44,699 bases of DNA from Candidatus Hydrogenedentota bacterium (GCA_024280935.1 JAJRPE010000548.1:1-44699), one strand, 5' to 3'; counted from the first letter of the stretch, positions 23,951 through 32,458 are shown. Notes: generated by a model not told the origin, from the sequence alone. Program-made: numbers and translations.

Positions 23951-24560
23951 GATCTCTATGCAGGGAAAGAAAGTGTGCCACGCCACCGCCCTGTACTACA
24001 ATGTTTGCTTCGCTCTCTGGAAGCACTGGCGTTCCGCCGACACTGTATGCATCAAAGGCGCATGCCCCTCGTGATCTTTGGAAATACACTTCAAGGGTGC
24101 CACCCGATCCCGCTTCGGCAGCGTCGCAGACGCACCGGAACGGGTTCGGGTGCTTGGAGCATGGATACGCGCAGAGACATCTAAGGGGTGCATTCACGAC
24201 CTGTGGCGTCTTGCTCCTCAAAAAAGCAACCGGCGGGTGCCACGGGTAGGCCTCTCAGGGCTTACCCGTGTCATTCCTACCGATAGGAAAGGTGAGCCAG
24301 ATTCAGAAGAAGCTGTTCTGCACGGGTAAACCCTACCGGGCCTACCCGTGGCACCCGCTGGTCTTTTTGTTAACTATAAGGTGTCCGTGTCGTGAACGGT
24401 CACCATCTAAAACCTTACGCGAGCAAAAAGGCTACTGTGACGCTGATACGAATGGACCTGCGCTTCTTGGACTCAAGACACCCATCGGCAGCCTTGACAA
24501 GCTCAAGGCCAACAACGAGATCATAGAGCCGCAAAAGTTTCCTGCAATAGAAAGACCACC
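23951..24560. other. Gene-free stretch between divergent genes
   Basis: 610 bp between the divergent enolase-superfamily and TIGR02757 genes. It contains the dispersed palindromic element at 24191-24398. No convincing ORF, tRNA or terminator was seen elsewhere in it, and overlapping track ORFs in several frames look random. Confidence 0.6.
24191..24398. repeat. Dispersed palindromic element, copy 1
   Basis: The core 24234-24357 (124 bp) is bounded by perfect 19-bp inverted repeats, CGGGTGCCACGGGTAGGCC and its complement. Inside are a second pair, CTTACCCGTG and CACGGGTAA. Weaker similarity to copy 2 (44359-44575, same orientation) extends about 40 bp on each side. It resembles a MITE or REP-like element; no transposase is nearby. 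Confidence 0.85.
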
Positions 24561-25397
24561 GTGCCCATTCCCACCCTTCCGCCTATATCGCACCGTCGCA
24601 AGCAGCGCCTGAAAACCCTCGCCGAACCCCTCAACAAACTCTATCGGCAATACAATCAGCGCTGCTTCGTCCACCCCGATCCCCTTGCCCCGCTCTACAA
24701 CTTTCCTAATCGCCAAGACCAGGAAGTCGTGGGGCTTATCACAGCCACCCTGGCCTTCGGAAACGTAAAACAAATCCTGAAGAGTATCGATATCGTGCTA
24801 CAGGAACTTCCCGAACCCGCCAAGACCCTCGTGGACCTGTCGGATCGGGTCCTGGCCCAGCGCCTGAAAGGCTTTCGCCATCGTTACGTCACCGGCGTCG
24901 AGATGGCGTCGCTCCTCGCGGGCATCCGGGCCGTCCTCCGGGAACATGGCACCATAGGAACGTGCTTCGAAGCACTGGATGACCCCAGCGAAACGACCCT
25001 CGTTCCAACCCTGGCCCGCTTCGTTGCTTGCCTCAAGGAAAACGGCACGGTGGAGAAAAACTATTTGCTCCCCGACCCTGAAAAGGGCAGCGCCTGCAAG
25101 CGGTGGTTCATGTACCTCCGGTGGATGGTACGGGATGATGCTGTGGACCTCGGCCATTGGGCACACCTCGGGGCGCACCGCCTCGTCATCCCGGTCGATA
25201 CCCACATGCACCGCGTAGCGCGCGGACTCTACCTGACCCGACGAAAGAGCGCCGACCTCAAGACCGCGATGGAAATCACCCAGGCCTTTCAGGTGGTTTG
25301 CCCCGAGGATCCGGTGCGTTACGACTTCTGCCTCACCCGCTTGGGCATTCGCGACGATGGCGATATGGATGGGTTCCTGCGGAGCGTGCGAACGTAG
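24561..25397 (+). CDS. TIGR02757 (DUF2400) family protein
   Basis: A 278-residue protein matching the TIGR02757 family by its conserved blocks. These are LYNFPNRQDQEVVGLITATLAFGNV, FRHRYV, KRWFMYLRWMVRDD, and the C-terminal VIPVDTHMHRVARGLYLTRRKSADLKTA with PVRYDFCLTRLGI. The family is widespread and has a helix-hairpin-helix-like, DNA-glycosylase-resembling architecture, but no established function. The VDTHMHRVA block is reminiscent of the HhH-GPD region. It is transcribed alone on the + strand among minus-strand genes. No upstream Shine-Dalgarno is obvious, so the start could lie a little further in. Confidence 0.85.
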   Translation: MPIPTLPPISHRRKQRLKTLAEPLNKLYRQYNQRCFVHPDPLAPLYNFPNRQDQEVVGLITATLAFGNVKQILKSIDIVLQELPEPAKTLVDLSDRVLAQRLKGFRHRYVTGVEMASLLAGIRAVLREHGTIGTCFEALDDPSETTLVPTLARFVACLKENGTVEKNYLLPDPEKGSACKRWFMYLRWMVRDDAVDLGHWAHLGAHRLVIPVDTHMHRVARGLYLTRRKSADLKTAMEITQAFQVVCPEDPVRYDFCLTRLGIRDDGDMDGFLRSVRT

Positions 25398-25425
25398 GGA
25401 CCTGGATCAATATGAGAGGCTTTGG

Positions 25426-25472
25426 GTGCCACCCTTACACGGAGGAGCGAAGCGGGGGAGTTTAAGGGTGCA
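25426..25472. repeat. Imperfect palindrome between convergent genes
   Basis: TGCCACCCTTACAC and GTTTAAGGGTGCA are near-complements (one extra base, one mismatch) flanking a GC-rich centre, GGAGGAGCGAAGCGGGGGA. It includes the last codons of the flippase gene and may act as a two-way terminator or be another member of the local repeat set. Confidence 0.45.
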
Positions 25473-26694
25473 GGTCATTTGGACAAGGTCTACGCCAATA
25501 GTAAAGATGCAGCACCAACACGATACCCTGCTCCAGAAACTTGAGTGACACCAGCCCCCACAATCCCGCAATGTGCCACGCCGGTATCACGAGTGCGAGG
25601 GTCAGCAGTCGCGAAGACAGGGTGGGCACCAGAATCGCCTTGCGGTAGGCAATGGCGCGGTAGTAGTTGTTGAAGATAAGATTCATGGGCGTGGCAACAA
25701 GCACGAGCGATAACAACTGGGCCAAGGGGATGGCATCGCGATAGCCCACGAAGAAGAAGTGCAACAGGAGTGTCATGAAGGCTGCTGCCCCAACGGCAAA
25801 GGCCACGCCCGCGCACAAAAGATAGATCAGCTTGCGACCCGTGACTTGCGTGCGCCCCGTGGCAAAACGAGCGGAAAAAACCGAAAGGAGCGGAATAACC
25901 ACGGAGCGGAGCTTGCTATAGGGCATAAGCGCCAGATAAAGCATGCCTATCTGCTCTGGTTGGCCGAGCGTGCCCACAATCACCTTGTCGAAGTTGTTTT
26001 CGAGCATTACGATGCCACTGACCAAGGTGGTAAACGCCCCATAGCCAATTAACTCCGGGTCCTCCCGTGTATCGACAACACGCTTTCGGCATTGCATACA
26101 GAAGAACCCGGCCAGTATCAGATGCGTTCCCATATAGGCCAGCATGACCACCCACGCAATTCCGGGAAACAAGAAGGTTGCAAGCAGTCCGGCGGCAATC
26201 CGCCCCAGGGTCAGACTGGAAAAGTAACGGGCCTCCCGTCCAAATTCCTGACGCCCGTTGAGAAAAGGGGAAAAGCCTTCCAACGGACGAAAGACCGGAA
26301 AAAACAGGGCGCAGATGAGCACGCCCATCGCCCGATCCGTATTGCCTGTGTAGGCATAGTAGGCGGCAATCCCCAACAGAATCGCCGTGCCCGAAAGGGC
26401 AACACGGCTGGCAAAAGACACGCCCCGTGTAAAAGAACTGTCGAAGCCCCGAGCCACGGAGCGGGTCATGCTGTCGCTGATGCCCATGTAAGCACAGATA
26501 CTGAGCATGCTCAACAAGGACGTGAGATAGACGAATTCGTCGAAGACATGTTCGCCCGCACGATTCGCAAGATACCAGGTAAAGCCAAAGCTCGCAATCA
26601 ATTCGGTGCCCGTTTTCAGCAGCTTAAAGCGGCCACCATCGGCCAAATGGCGCACATCGCCATGCCCCCAGATTGATCGCAAACGCGCAATCAT
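25462..26694 (-). CDS. Polysaccharide flippase (MOP/Wzx-like)
   Basis: About 410 residues with 11-12 hydrophobic segments, for example AILLGIAAYYAYTG, IAAGLLATFLFPGIAWVVMLAY, FTTLVSGIVMLENNFDKVIVG and LAQLLSLVLVATPMNLIFNNYY. The block LENNFDKVIVGTLG followed by LYLALMPYSKLRSVVIPLLSVFSARFA is typical of the MOP-superfamily polysaccharide exporters (Wzx/RfbX). It should translocate lipid-linked glycans across the inner membrane. I place the start at ATG 26694 (MIARLRSIWG); the track start at 26859 adds an N-terminus of random character. The 34-bp spacing from the upstream Gfo/Idh/MocA gene suggests co-transcription. Confidence 0.8.
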   Translation of the reverse strand: MIARLRSIWGHGDVRHLADGGRFKLLKTGTELIASFGFTWYLANRAGEHVFDEFVYLTSLLSMLSICAYMGISDSMTRSVARGFDSSFTRGVSFASRVALSGTAILLGIAAYYAYTGNTDRAMGVLICALFFPVFRPLEGFSPFLNGRQEFGREARYFSSLTLGRIAAGLLATFLFPGIAWVVMLAYMGTHLILAGFFCMQCRKRVVDTREDPELIGYGAFTTLVSGIVMLENNFDKVIVGTLGQPEQIGMLYLALMPYSKLRSVVIPLLSVFSARFATGRTQVTGRKLIYLLCAGVAFAVGAAAFMTLLLHFFFVGYRDAIPLAQLLSLVLVATPMNLIFNNYYRAIAYRKAILVPTLSSRLLTLALVIPAWHIAGLWGLVSLKFLEQGIVLVLHLYYWRRPCPNDLHP

Positions 26695-26728
26695 GATGGA
26701 CACACAATCGCGGCAGGCGTGCGCGCGC

Positions 26729-27718
26729 TCAAACCCGCCGTTCCAAGGCATCGCATAGCACACTATGAGCGAAAAGGGCAGCATCCAGACAACGGCCTTG
26801 AACAGGGTTGCCGTCGTGTAGTGAACGCGCCCAGGGGACGAGGTCGAAGTGCAGGGCACCGTTGGGCGCGGGCAATTCGATACTTCCCTTGCGCCCGCGA
26901 ATCACGGTAGGCATCGTATTCGTTGCGGAACGCTTCGTGGTCAGGGTGATGCGCAGCCCCTTCTCAAACTCGGCGGAAATCGATAGGGTGTCCGGTGTTT
27001 CTCGTCCGTTGCTTTCGAAGACACCCCCGAGGATGCTGCATTGACTGGGGATGCCGAGGTCAAAGGTCTGGATCAGGGGATAGAGAGAGGAAAACAGGGA
27101 ACAAGCGGCATCGCCCTGTCCGCAGGCGTGTACGTGGGACCAGTGGTCTTGCGGGCGCTGTGGTGGGCATGGCAGGTCGGCTTGAATCCATCGCGGTGTT
27201 CCCGTCTGGTTTCGTTCCGCCGCCGATTTGCACCGGGCCCAGTGGGCTTGGGCTGCGCTGTCCATGGCCACATGCAATCGGCCAGAATTCTTTGTCGCGA
27301 TGCGATAGAGGGCTTGGGTTTCCTGATTGGTGTGGGCGAAGGGCGGCACGAGGTAGACGTGCTTGCCGGCGACGAGGGCGGCTTGCGCCATGGCGGCGTG
27401 AAGGTGGTCGGGCGTGGCAATGAGGAGCGCGTCGAGGTGCTTGTCATCAATGAGCGACGCCCATGAAGTCGTTGTCCGCAGCTTGCTTGGCAGGTGCGCC
27501 AGACGATGAGAATCGGTGTCGGCAACGGCAAGGATATCTAAGGGGATATCGTGGGCATAGGTGGCTCGCAGTAGCGACTCCCCCACTTCACCACACCCGA
27601 TGAGACCGGCGCGAATCGACGTTACGGCACGGGCACTGGAGCTTATAGCGGCGATGCCCGCCGCAGTGCTGATCATGAATGTGCGGCGGGTTACTGGCTG
27701 GTATTTTTGGTCATTCAT
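26729..27718 (-). CDS. Divergent Gfo/Idh/MocA-like protein with Tat-type leader
   Basis: About 329 residues. It starts at ATG 27718 with a twin-arginine leader (TRRTFMISTAAGIAAISSSARA), so it is probably exported. The Rossmann part shows AGLIGCGEVGESLL, a variant of GxGxxG, and LIATPDHLHAAMAQAAL. The catalytic EKP motif expected at KHVYxEKP reads LVPP, so the usual lysine is missing. The protein is also shorter than its two neighbours and shares little with them beyond the fold. It may be a non-catalytic or altered member. The track ORF begins at 27919, but its extra N-terminal residues lie in repeat sequence. It is probably expressed with the flippase gene downstream. Confidence 0.72.
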   Translation of the reverse strand: MNDQKYQPVTRRTFMISTAAGIAAISSSARAVTSIRAGLIGCGEVGESLLRATYAHDIPLDILAVADTDSHRLAHLPSKLRTTTSWASLIDDKHLDALLIATPDHLHAAMAQAALVAGKHVYLVPPFAHTNQETQALYRIATKNSGRLHVAMDSAAQAHWARCKSAAERNQTGTPRWIQADLPCPPQRPQDHWSHVHACGQGDAACSLFSSLYPLIQTFDLGIPSQCSILGGVFESNGRETPDTLSISAEFEKGLRITLTTKRSATNTMPTVIRGRKGSIELPAPNGALHFDLVPWARSLHDGNPVQGRCLDAALFAHSVLCDALERRV

Positions 27719-27943
27719 GAGGTGCCCTTTGTCGTGCAGGATATCTTGGGCCATAGGATGCCCCACGGCTATCGCCAAATCAAGTGCCGTGCGGTTTGGC
27801 ACTGATACCGTGTAAGCATTCATGGCAAAGGGGGTTGGGCTTTCCAGCCCGACACAAAAGGCACGTCGGGCATGATGCCCGCCCCCGACGCGTGTAGCCG
27901 CTTTTGATTCGAGCAGCAAAACACTTTACACAGCCTTGGGCAA

Positions 27944-28085
27944 TCAACGTATCACCACGAACACTACGTGCGTTTTCGACACCCACCGTGCGCGTTATGT
28001 CGGGCAGGAAAGCCCAACCCCCTTGCCCGTAGCACCCAGAAAAAAACGCGGCATCTTCCGAAGGGAAGATGCCGCGTGGCATTGA
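27944..28085 (-). repeat. Noncoding 3' block, copy A
   Basis: About 142 bp downstream of the Gfo gene at 28104 recur at 29936-30077, downstream of the paralogue, at the same offset of 1992 bp. By eye there are only a handful of differences. The block includes a terminator hairpin. Confidence 0.85.
28040..28076 (-). terminator. Rho-independent terminator, Gfo copy A
   Basis: On the minus strand, a perfect 13-bp stem (CGCGGCATCTTCC and its complement) closes a 4-nt CTTC loop and is followed by seven T. It lies 27 bp past the stop of the gene ending at 28104. Confidence 0.9.
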
Positions 28086-28103
28086 TGTCTGTTTATGGTT
28101 TAA

Positions 28104-29528
28104 CTATCCGCGATAATAGGGGGCCTTGAGGCTCCAACCGTTGTTGTATTTGCGGTAGGCGTGTTTGTTGGCAGCCTTGACGGCTTTGCGGTCCGCGCCG
28201 GTGAACTTCTGCTTGTCGGCGTCCCAGCCGAGCTTCGCGCCGCCCGCGACATAGGAACAGGTACCCAAGTGGCAGAGGCGGGTCGTGTTATGAATAACCT
28301 CCACGGTCGAGATGGGGTTCTCGCCACTGCGGACACAGTTGGCGAAGTTTTCCCAGTGGGGCGGATTCAGTTCCTCATAGGGTGCCACCTTTATTTCCTC
28401 CAGAGTTCTCTTCCCCTTCTCTGCATTATTGTCCGTCGCCCAGACTTGATATCCGCCACGAGAGACTTGGAGGCTGCCAAGGGTGCCGTGGAATAGGATG
28501 CCGTGTCTATCGGCATCCTCTGGTACGTGACCGTTCCACACACGGTTTTCAAAGCTCAGGGTGAAGTCGTCGAACTCAAAAAGCACGTCCATCGTGTCAG
28601 GCGTTGTGCGGTTGTCCTGCAGGACCCACTTGCCACCGTTGGTCACCACAGACTTCGGCTGCAGGTTGGGTGTTACGTCTTCGTCTTCCATGGCCCAGAG
28701 GGCGATGTCGAGGAGGTGAGCGCCCCAATCGGTAATCTTGCCGCCCGAGTAATCGAGGAACCAACGGAAATTATAGATCATGCGGTTGCTGTTGATGGGG
28801 ACGTGTTCCGTCCAGCCTTGGTAGAGATCCCAGTCGAGGCCTTCATACTTCCCCACGCCCGATTCTCCCATGCCGATACCCGCGATTCCGTCCTTGTCGT
28901 GAATCCAGGTTTCCACGCGGTGGACTTTACCGATATAGCCCGACCGGATCATCTGGACGGCTTCCTGGAAATGCTTGCCGCTGCGCTGCATGTTACCAGC
29001 CTGGAACACGACGTTGTTTTGCCGCACCGCATCCACCATAGCTTGACCTTCCTTGATTGTCGTGGCGGCCGGCTTCTCGCAATAGATCGCTTTGCCGGCG
29101 ACGGCTGCGTACAGCGTGGGCAGACAGTGCCAGTGGTCTGGTGTGGCGATGACAACCGCGTCCACATCCTTGTTGTCGATAATATCGCGGAAGTCGTGAT
29201 GACGGCTCGGATCGAGGCCGGGCTTTTTCTTTGCAATGCCATGCGCCCGATTGAGGTGTTCGGGATACAGATCACAGAGGGCGATAGGTTCCATATCATT
29301 GCGTCTCATCGCGAAAATTAAATTGGCGGTACCCATGCCGCCCACGCCGATGTGGCCCGTTCGTATCTTCTCGTTGGCACCGAGGATGGTGGATGGCAGA
29401 ATGGATTTGTAGACGCCCGCGTTGGCGCTCTGGGCGGTGGCTGCGGTGGCCCCCGCTACGGCTGCCGCCGTCTTGATAAAGTTACGACGACTTTTCGATG
29501 TCTTGTGGGTCTTCGGTTGTTTTGACAT
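28104..29528 (-). CDS. Tat-exported Gfo/Idh/MocA oxidoreductase, copy A
   Basis: 474 residues from ATG 29528. The Tat leader SRRNFIKTAAAVAGATAATAQSANA is followed by the NAD(P)-binding GHIGVGGMGTANL, then VVIATPDHWHCLPTLYAAVAGKAIYCEKP with the catalytic EKP lysine intact. The C-terminal domain contains WFLDYSGGKITDWGAHLLDIALWAM, with the usual Asp-His pair. Proteins of this kind are very abundant in Planctomycetes and related phyla and act on sugars or glycosides, probably in the periplasm; the substrate is unknown. The track start at 30074 lies in repeat sequence, upstream of the leader. It is a tandem paralogue of 30096-31523. Confidence 0.85.
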   Translation of the reverse strand: MSKQPKTHKTSKSRRNFIKTAAAVAGATAATAQSANAGVYKSILPSTILGANEKIRTGHIGVGGMGTANLIFAMRRNDMEPIALCDLYPEHLNRAHGIAKKKPGLDPSRHHDFRDIIDNKDVDAVVIATPDHWHCLPTLYAAVAGKAIYCEKPAATTIKEGQAMVDAVRQNNVVFQAGNMQRSGKHFQEAVQMIRSGYIGKVHRVETWIHDKDGIAGIGMGESGVGKYEGLDWDLYQGWTEHVPINSNRMIYNFRWFLDYSGGKITDWGAHLLDIALWAMEDEDVTPNLQPKSVVTNGGKWVLQDNRTTPDTMDVLFEFDDFTLSFENRVWNGHVPEDADRHGILFHGTLGSLQVSRGGYQVWATDNNAEKGKRTLEEIKVAPYEELNPPHWENFANCVRSGENPISTVEVIHNTTRLCHLGTCSYVAGGAKLGWDADKQKFTGADRKAVKAANKHAYRKYNNGWSLKAPYYRG

Positions 29529-29766
29529 TGCGATAACTCCCTCCTGCCTGGTTTTGGTGGTTGCTCTCGAAGGTCCTGTAGTGGCCTTGCAGTGTCCATG
29601 GTACGCCGGGCTTGGACTTCTTTTCAAAATCCGATGCACCGTTTTGGACAATCGTAAGCATTCACGGGGAAGATCAGGGACTGACACGCCCCGAACAGCG
29701 TAGATTGTTTTCGTTAACACGAAATAGTACGTATCCTCTTGGCTCAAGGGCAAGCACGTTAACGGA

Positions 29767-29817
29767 TGTCCCGTCGTTGGCGGAAGATCCACAGATTTCT
29801 CCGCCAACGACGGGACA
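29767..29817. repeat. Perfect 18-bp inverted repeat
   Basis: TGTCCCGTCGTTGGCGGA at 29767-29784 and its exact complement at 29800-29817, with a 15-nt loop. There is no T-run after it in either direction, so it is not a classical terminator. It lies about 240 bp upstream of the copy A start. Confidence 0.9.
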
Positions 29818-29935
29818 CGGACCTTTGAGTAACCTTGCTTCCACAAGGTTCCGTGATAAAGTCGTACACCGCTGTGCATACCGGAGGTGCTTGTCCGTGT
29901 CGGTCCCTTATGAACCTGTGAACGCTTACGGACAA

Positions 29936-30077
29936 CCAACGTATCACCACAAACACTACGTGCGTTTTCGACACCCACCGTGCGCGTTATGTCGGGCTGG
30001 AAAGCCCAACCCCCTTGCCCGTAGCACCCAGAAAAAAACGCGGCATCTTCCGAAGGGAAGACGCCGCGTGGCATTGA
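29936..30077 (-). repeat. Noncoding 3' block, copy B
   Basis: Second copy of 27944-28085, downstream of the paralogue at 30096. It includes the 23-bp sequence at 29991-30013, whose exact complement lies at 27831-27853. Confidence 0.85.
30032..30068 (-). terminator. Rho-independent terminator, Gfo copy B
   Basis: Same hairpin as copy A, with one change that becomes a G-U pair in the RNA, a CTTC loop and seven T on the minus strand. It lies 27 bp past the stop of the gene ending at 30096. Confidence 0.9.
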
Positions 30078-30095
30078 TGTCTGGTTATGGGCTAA

Positions 30096-31523
30096 TTATC
30101 CGCGATAATAGGGGGCCTTGAGACTCCAGCCGTTGTTGTATTTGCGGTAGGCGTGTTTGTTGGCTTTTTTCACGGCCTTACGGTCTGCGCCGGTGAACTT
30201 CTGCTTGTCGGCATCCCAACCAAGCTTTGCACCGCCCGCTACGTAGGAACAGGTACCCAAGTGACAAAGGCGGGTCGTGTTGTGGATAACTTCCACCGTC
30301 GAGATGGGATTTTCGCCGCTGCGAACACAGTTGGCGAAATTTTCCCAGTGGGGCTCGTTGAGGGGACCGTAGGGCGCGACCTTTTTCTCTTCGAGGGTCT
30401 TCTTGCCCTTATCGGCATTGTTGTCGGTCGCCCAGACCTGGTATCCGCCACGGGAAACCTGAAGGCTTCCCAGGGTGCCGTGGAACATGATGCCGTGGCT
30501 GTCGGCATCCGCCGGTACATGGCCGTTCCAGACGCGGTTCTCGAAGCTCATGGTGAAGTCGTCGAACTCAAAGAGCACGTCCATGGTATCGGGGGTGGTG
30601 CGGTTGTCTTCCAGGACCCATTTTCCGCCGTTGGCGACGACGGACTTGGGCTGAAGATTGGGCTTCACGTCTTCGTCTTCCATGGCCCATAGGGCGATGT
30701 CGAGAAGGTGGGCACCCCAGTCGGTAATTTTGCCGCCCGAGTAATCGAGGAACCAACGGAAGTTGTAGATCCATCGGTTGGTGTTGAAGGGGACGTGTTT
30801 GGTCCAGCCCTGGTGGAAATCCCAGTCCAAGCCCCGTTCTTCATACTTGGCTTGGTCATTCTCGCCCATGCCAATCCCGGCGATGGGTTCGTTGTCGTGA
30901 ATCCATGTCTCTACGCGATGGACCTTGCCAATATAGCCCGACCGAATCATCTGGACGGCTTCCTGGAAGTGCTGGCCGCTACGCTGCATGTTGCCCGCCT
31001 GGAAGACCACATTATTACTGCGGACTGCCTTGACCATGGCCGCGCCTTCTTCGATGGTCGTGGCAGCGGGCTTTTCGCAGTAAATCGCCTTGCCCGCGTC
31101 GGCGGCGTGCAGGGTGCAGAGGCAGTGCCAGTGATCGGGCGTGGCGATGACCACCGCGTCCACATCTTTGTTTTCAATGATTTCACGGAAGTCGTGGTGC
31201 TTGGTGGGGTCGAGACCGGGCTTGCGTTTGGCCAAGGTATGGGCCTTGTCGAGATTCTTCTGATACAAGTCGCAGAGTGCGATAGGTTCCATGTCATTTC
31301 GCTTCATGACGAAGACGAGATCGGCACTGCCCATGCCGCCCACGCCGATATGGCCGGTGCGGATCTTCTCGTTGGCACCAAGAATGGTGGACGGAAGAAT
31401 GGATTTGTAGACACCCGCGCTGGCGCTCTGGGCTGCGGCCACGGTAGCGCCCGCAGCAGCGGCGGTCTTGATGAATTTACGGCGACTCTCCGTCGCTTTT
31501 GGGGTCTTGGGTGTTTCTGACAT
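30096..31523 (-). CDS. Tat-exported Gfo/Idh/MocA oxidoreductase, copy B
   Basis: 475 residues with the Tat leader SRRKFIKTAAAAGATVAAAQSASA, the nucleotide-binding GHIGVGGMGSADL, the intact CEKPAATT motif and WFLDYSGGKITDWGAHLLDIAL. It is colinear with copy A over its whole length and clearly arose by tandem duplication. Differences cluster at silent positions and in surface stretches such as DNEPIAGIGMGENDQAKYEE versus the copy A equivalent. The start is ATG 31523, with GAGGAACTTACCC just upstream. It is likely periplasmic and acts on a sugar derivative; the substrate is not deducible. Each copy ends in its own terminator, so they are separate transcription units. Confidence 0.88.
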   Translation of the reverse strand: MSETPKTPKATESRRKFIKTAAAAGATVAAAQSASAGVYKSILPSTILGANEKIRTGHIGVGGMGSADLVFVMKRNDMEPIALCDLYQKNLDKAHTLAKRKPGLDPTKHHDFREIIENKDVDAVVIATPDHWHCLCTLHAADAGKAIYCEKPAATTIEEGAAMVKAVRSNNVVFQAGNMQRSGQHFQEAVQMIRSGYIGKVHRVETWIHDNEPIAGIGMGENDQAKYEERGLDWDFHQGWTKHVPFNTNRWIYNFRWFLDYSGGKITDWGAHLLDIALWAMEDEDVKPNLQPKSVVANGGKWVLEDNRTTPDTMDVLFEFDDFTMSFENRVWNGHVPADADSHGIMFHGTLGSLQVSRGGYQVWATDNNADKGKKTLEEKKVAPYGPLNEPHWENFANCVRSGENPISTVEVIHNTTRLCHLGTCSYVAGGAKLGWDADKQKFTGADRKAVKKANKHAYRKYNNGWSLKAPYYRG

Positions 31524-31711
31524 TAGGGTAAGTTCCTCCAGCCGATGGTGTTGGTTGTTTAATCAGGTTTCTGCAGGCCCGTATTCCCCAAAGTGGTTGG
31601 GCACAAATTGCTGTTCTCAACGAGATCCGGCGAACCGGTATTCGGGCAGCGAGGCCATGATACTCCGGTACCACAGGTTTTTTCAAAACTCAGTCGCGCC
31701 AGGGTAATCTA

Positions 31712-31741
31712 TTGGCAGGACTGCGAAGGCTGTGGTACACT
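31712..31741 (+). promoter_or_regulatory. Sigma-70-type promoter
   Basis: TTGGCA (31712-31717) and TACACT (31736-31741) with an 18-bp spacer, 32 bp before the ATG of the membrane protein at 31774. Confidence 0.5.
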
Positions 31742-31773
31742 CGAACCGTACTCAGGAAAGGAGTTTTTGGCCC

Positions 31774-32289
31774 ATGGATGAACTGATTGCCCACGTGCAG
31801 GAAAATGCCGTTCTCTATGGCGTTGGCGCGGCTTTCACCCTCCCGCTGATCTATGTGACGCGCAAGTATTCGGTACCTGCGATCTTGTACACGGTGGAAT
31901 ACACGATTTATGCGTGCATCATGCATCTGGTTGTGTGGATTATTGTGGGGGCCACCCGCTGGTTCAAGGAAAGTTCTTCCATGAAGGCGCTGCGGGAGGA
32001 TGGAAAACCCATCGACACGCCGGAGTGGGGCACACCGTTGATTAATTTCTGGGACACGGACGCGTATGACCCTGAAGTCATATGGAAGGTTGAAGTCGGG
32101 TTTCTGGTCGTTGTTATGTTGCTTATGTGGCGGTACAGGCCAATGAAAATACAACGGAGAGCCAAGCGCCAGATGCAGGAGTATGCGTCTTCGGGTTCCA
32201 AGCGGGGCAAGGCAGGAAGCTACAAGGCGGGTGGCCGGGGAAAAGGACGTGGCGGGGGCAAGATCCCACGCGGTACGCGTGGTCGTTAG
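31774..32289 (+). CDS. Membrane protein with basic Gly/Arg-rich tail
   Basis: About 171 residues, family not recognised. Two hydrophobic segments near the N-terminus (VLYGVGAAFTLPLIYV and ILYTVEYTIYACIMHLVVWIIVGA) and one near residue 112 (VEVGFLVVVMLLMW) suggest three membrane spans. The last 45 residues are strongly basic and Gly-rich (KRGKAGSYKAGGRGKGRGGGK), a likely cytosolic tail that could bind nucleic acid or anionic lipid. ATG 31774 is favoured over the track start because AAAGGAG lies 11 bases upstream and the earlier residues overlap the promoter. It heads a same-strand group of small envelope-associated genes. Confidence 0.7.
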   Translation: MDELIAHVQENAVLYGVGAAFTLPLIYVTRKYSVPAILYTVEYTIYACIMHLVVWIIVGATRWFKESSSMKALREDGKPIDTPEWGTPLINFWDTDAYDPEVIWKVEVGFLVVVMLLMWRYRPMKIQRRAKRQMQEYASSGSKRGKAGSYKAGGRGKGRGGGKIPRGTRGR

Positions 32290-32458
32290 ATTAGCCGTTG
32301 ACACCGCCCGATCTGTCGGCGCGAATGGGTGCCCCGGAACCCCTAAACACAGTATTCTTTTTTTTCGGAAAATTATCAAAACATCCCTACGCGCTAGAGC
32401 CTCAAGGGCTTGCTTGGGTCCATGCGTGCGCGGCGGCGGGAATCTGTTGACAAAACCC

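Larger units (their letters stand above)
27719..28103. other. Intergenic stretch with repeats and terminator
   Basis: 385 bp between two minus-strand genes. It holds the terminator of the downstream-duplicated Gfo gene, a 23-bp sequence at 27831-27853 whose inverted copy (one mismatch) lies at 27999-28021, and the start of the block duplicated at 29936-30077. No gene was seen. Confidence 0.7.
29529..30095. other. Intergenic stretch between tandem paralogues
   Basis: 567 bp holding a perfect 18-bp inverted repeat (29767-29817), the second copy of the conserved noncoding block and the terminator of copy B. I see no gene; track ORFs across it are unconvincing. Confidence 0.7.

Noticed and set aside
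29529-30074. Long N-terminal extension of the Gfo copy A track ORF
   Set aside because: The Tat leader starts at ATG 29528; the extension reads through a terminator and repeat sequence.
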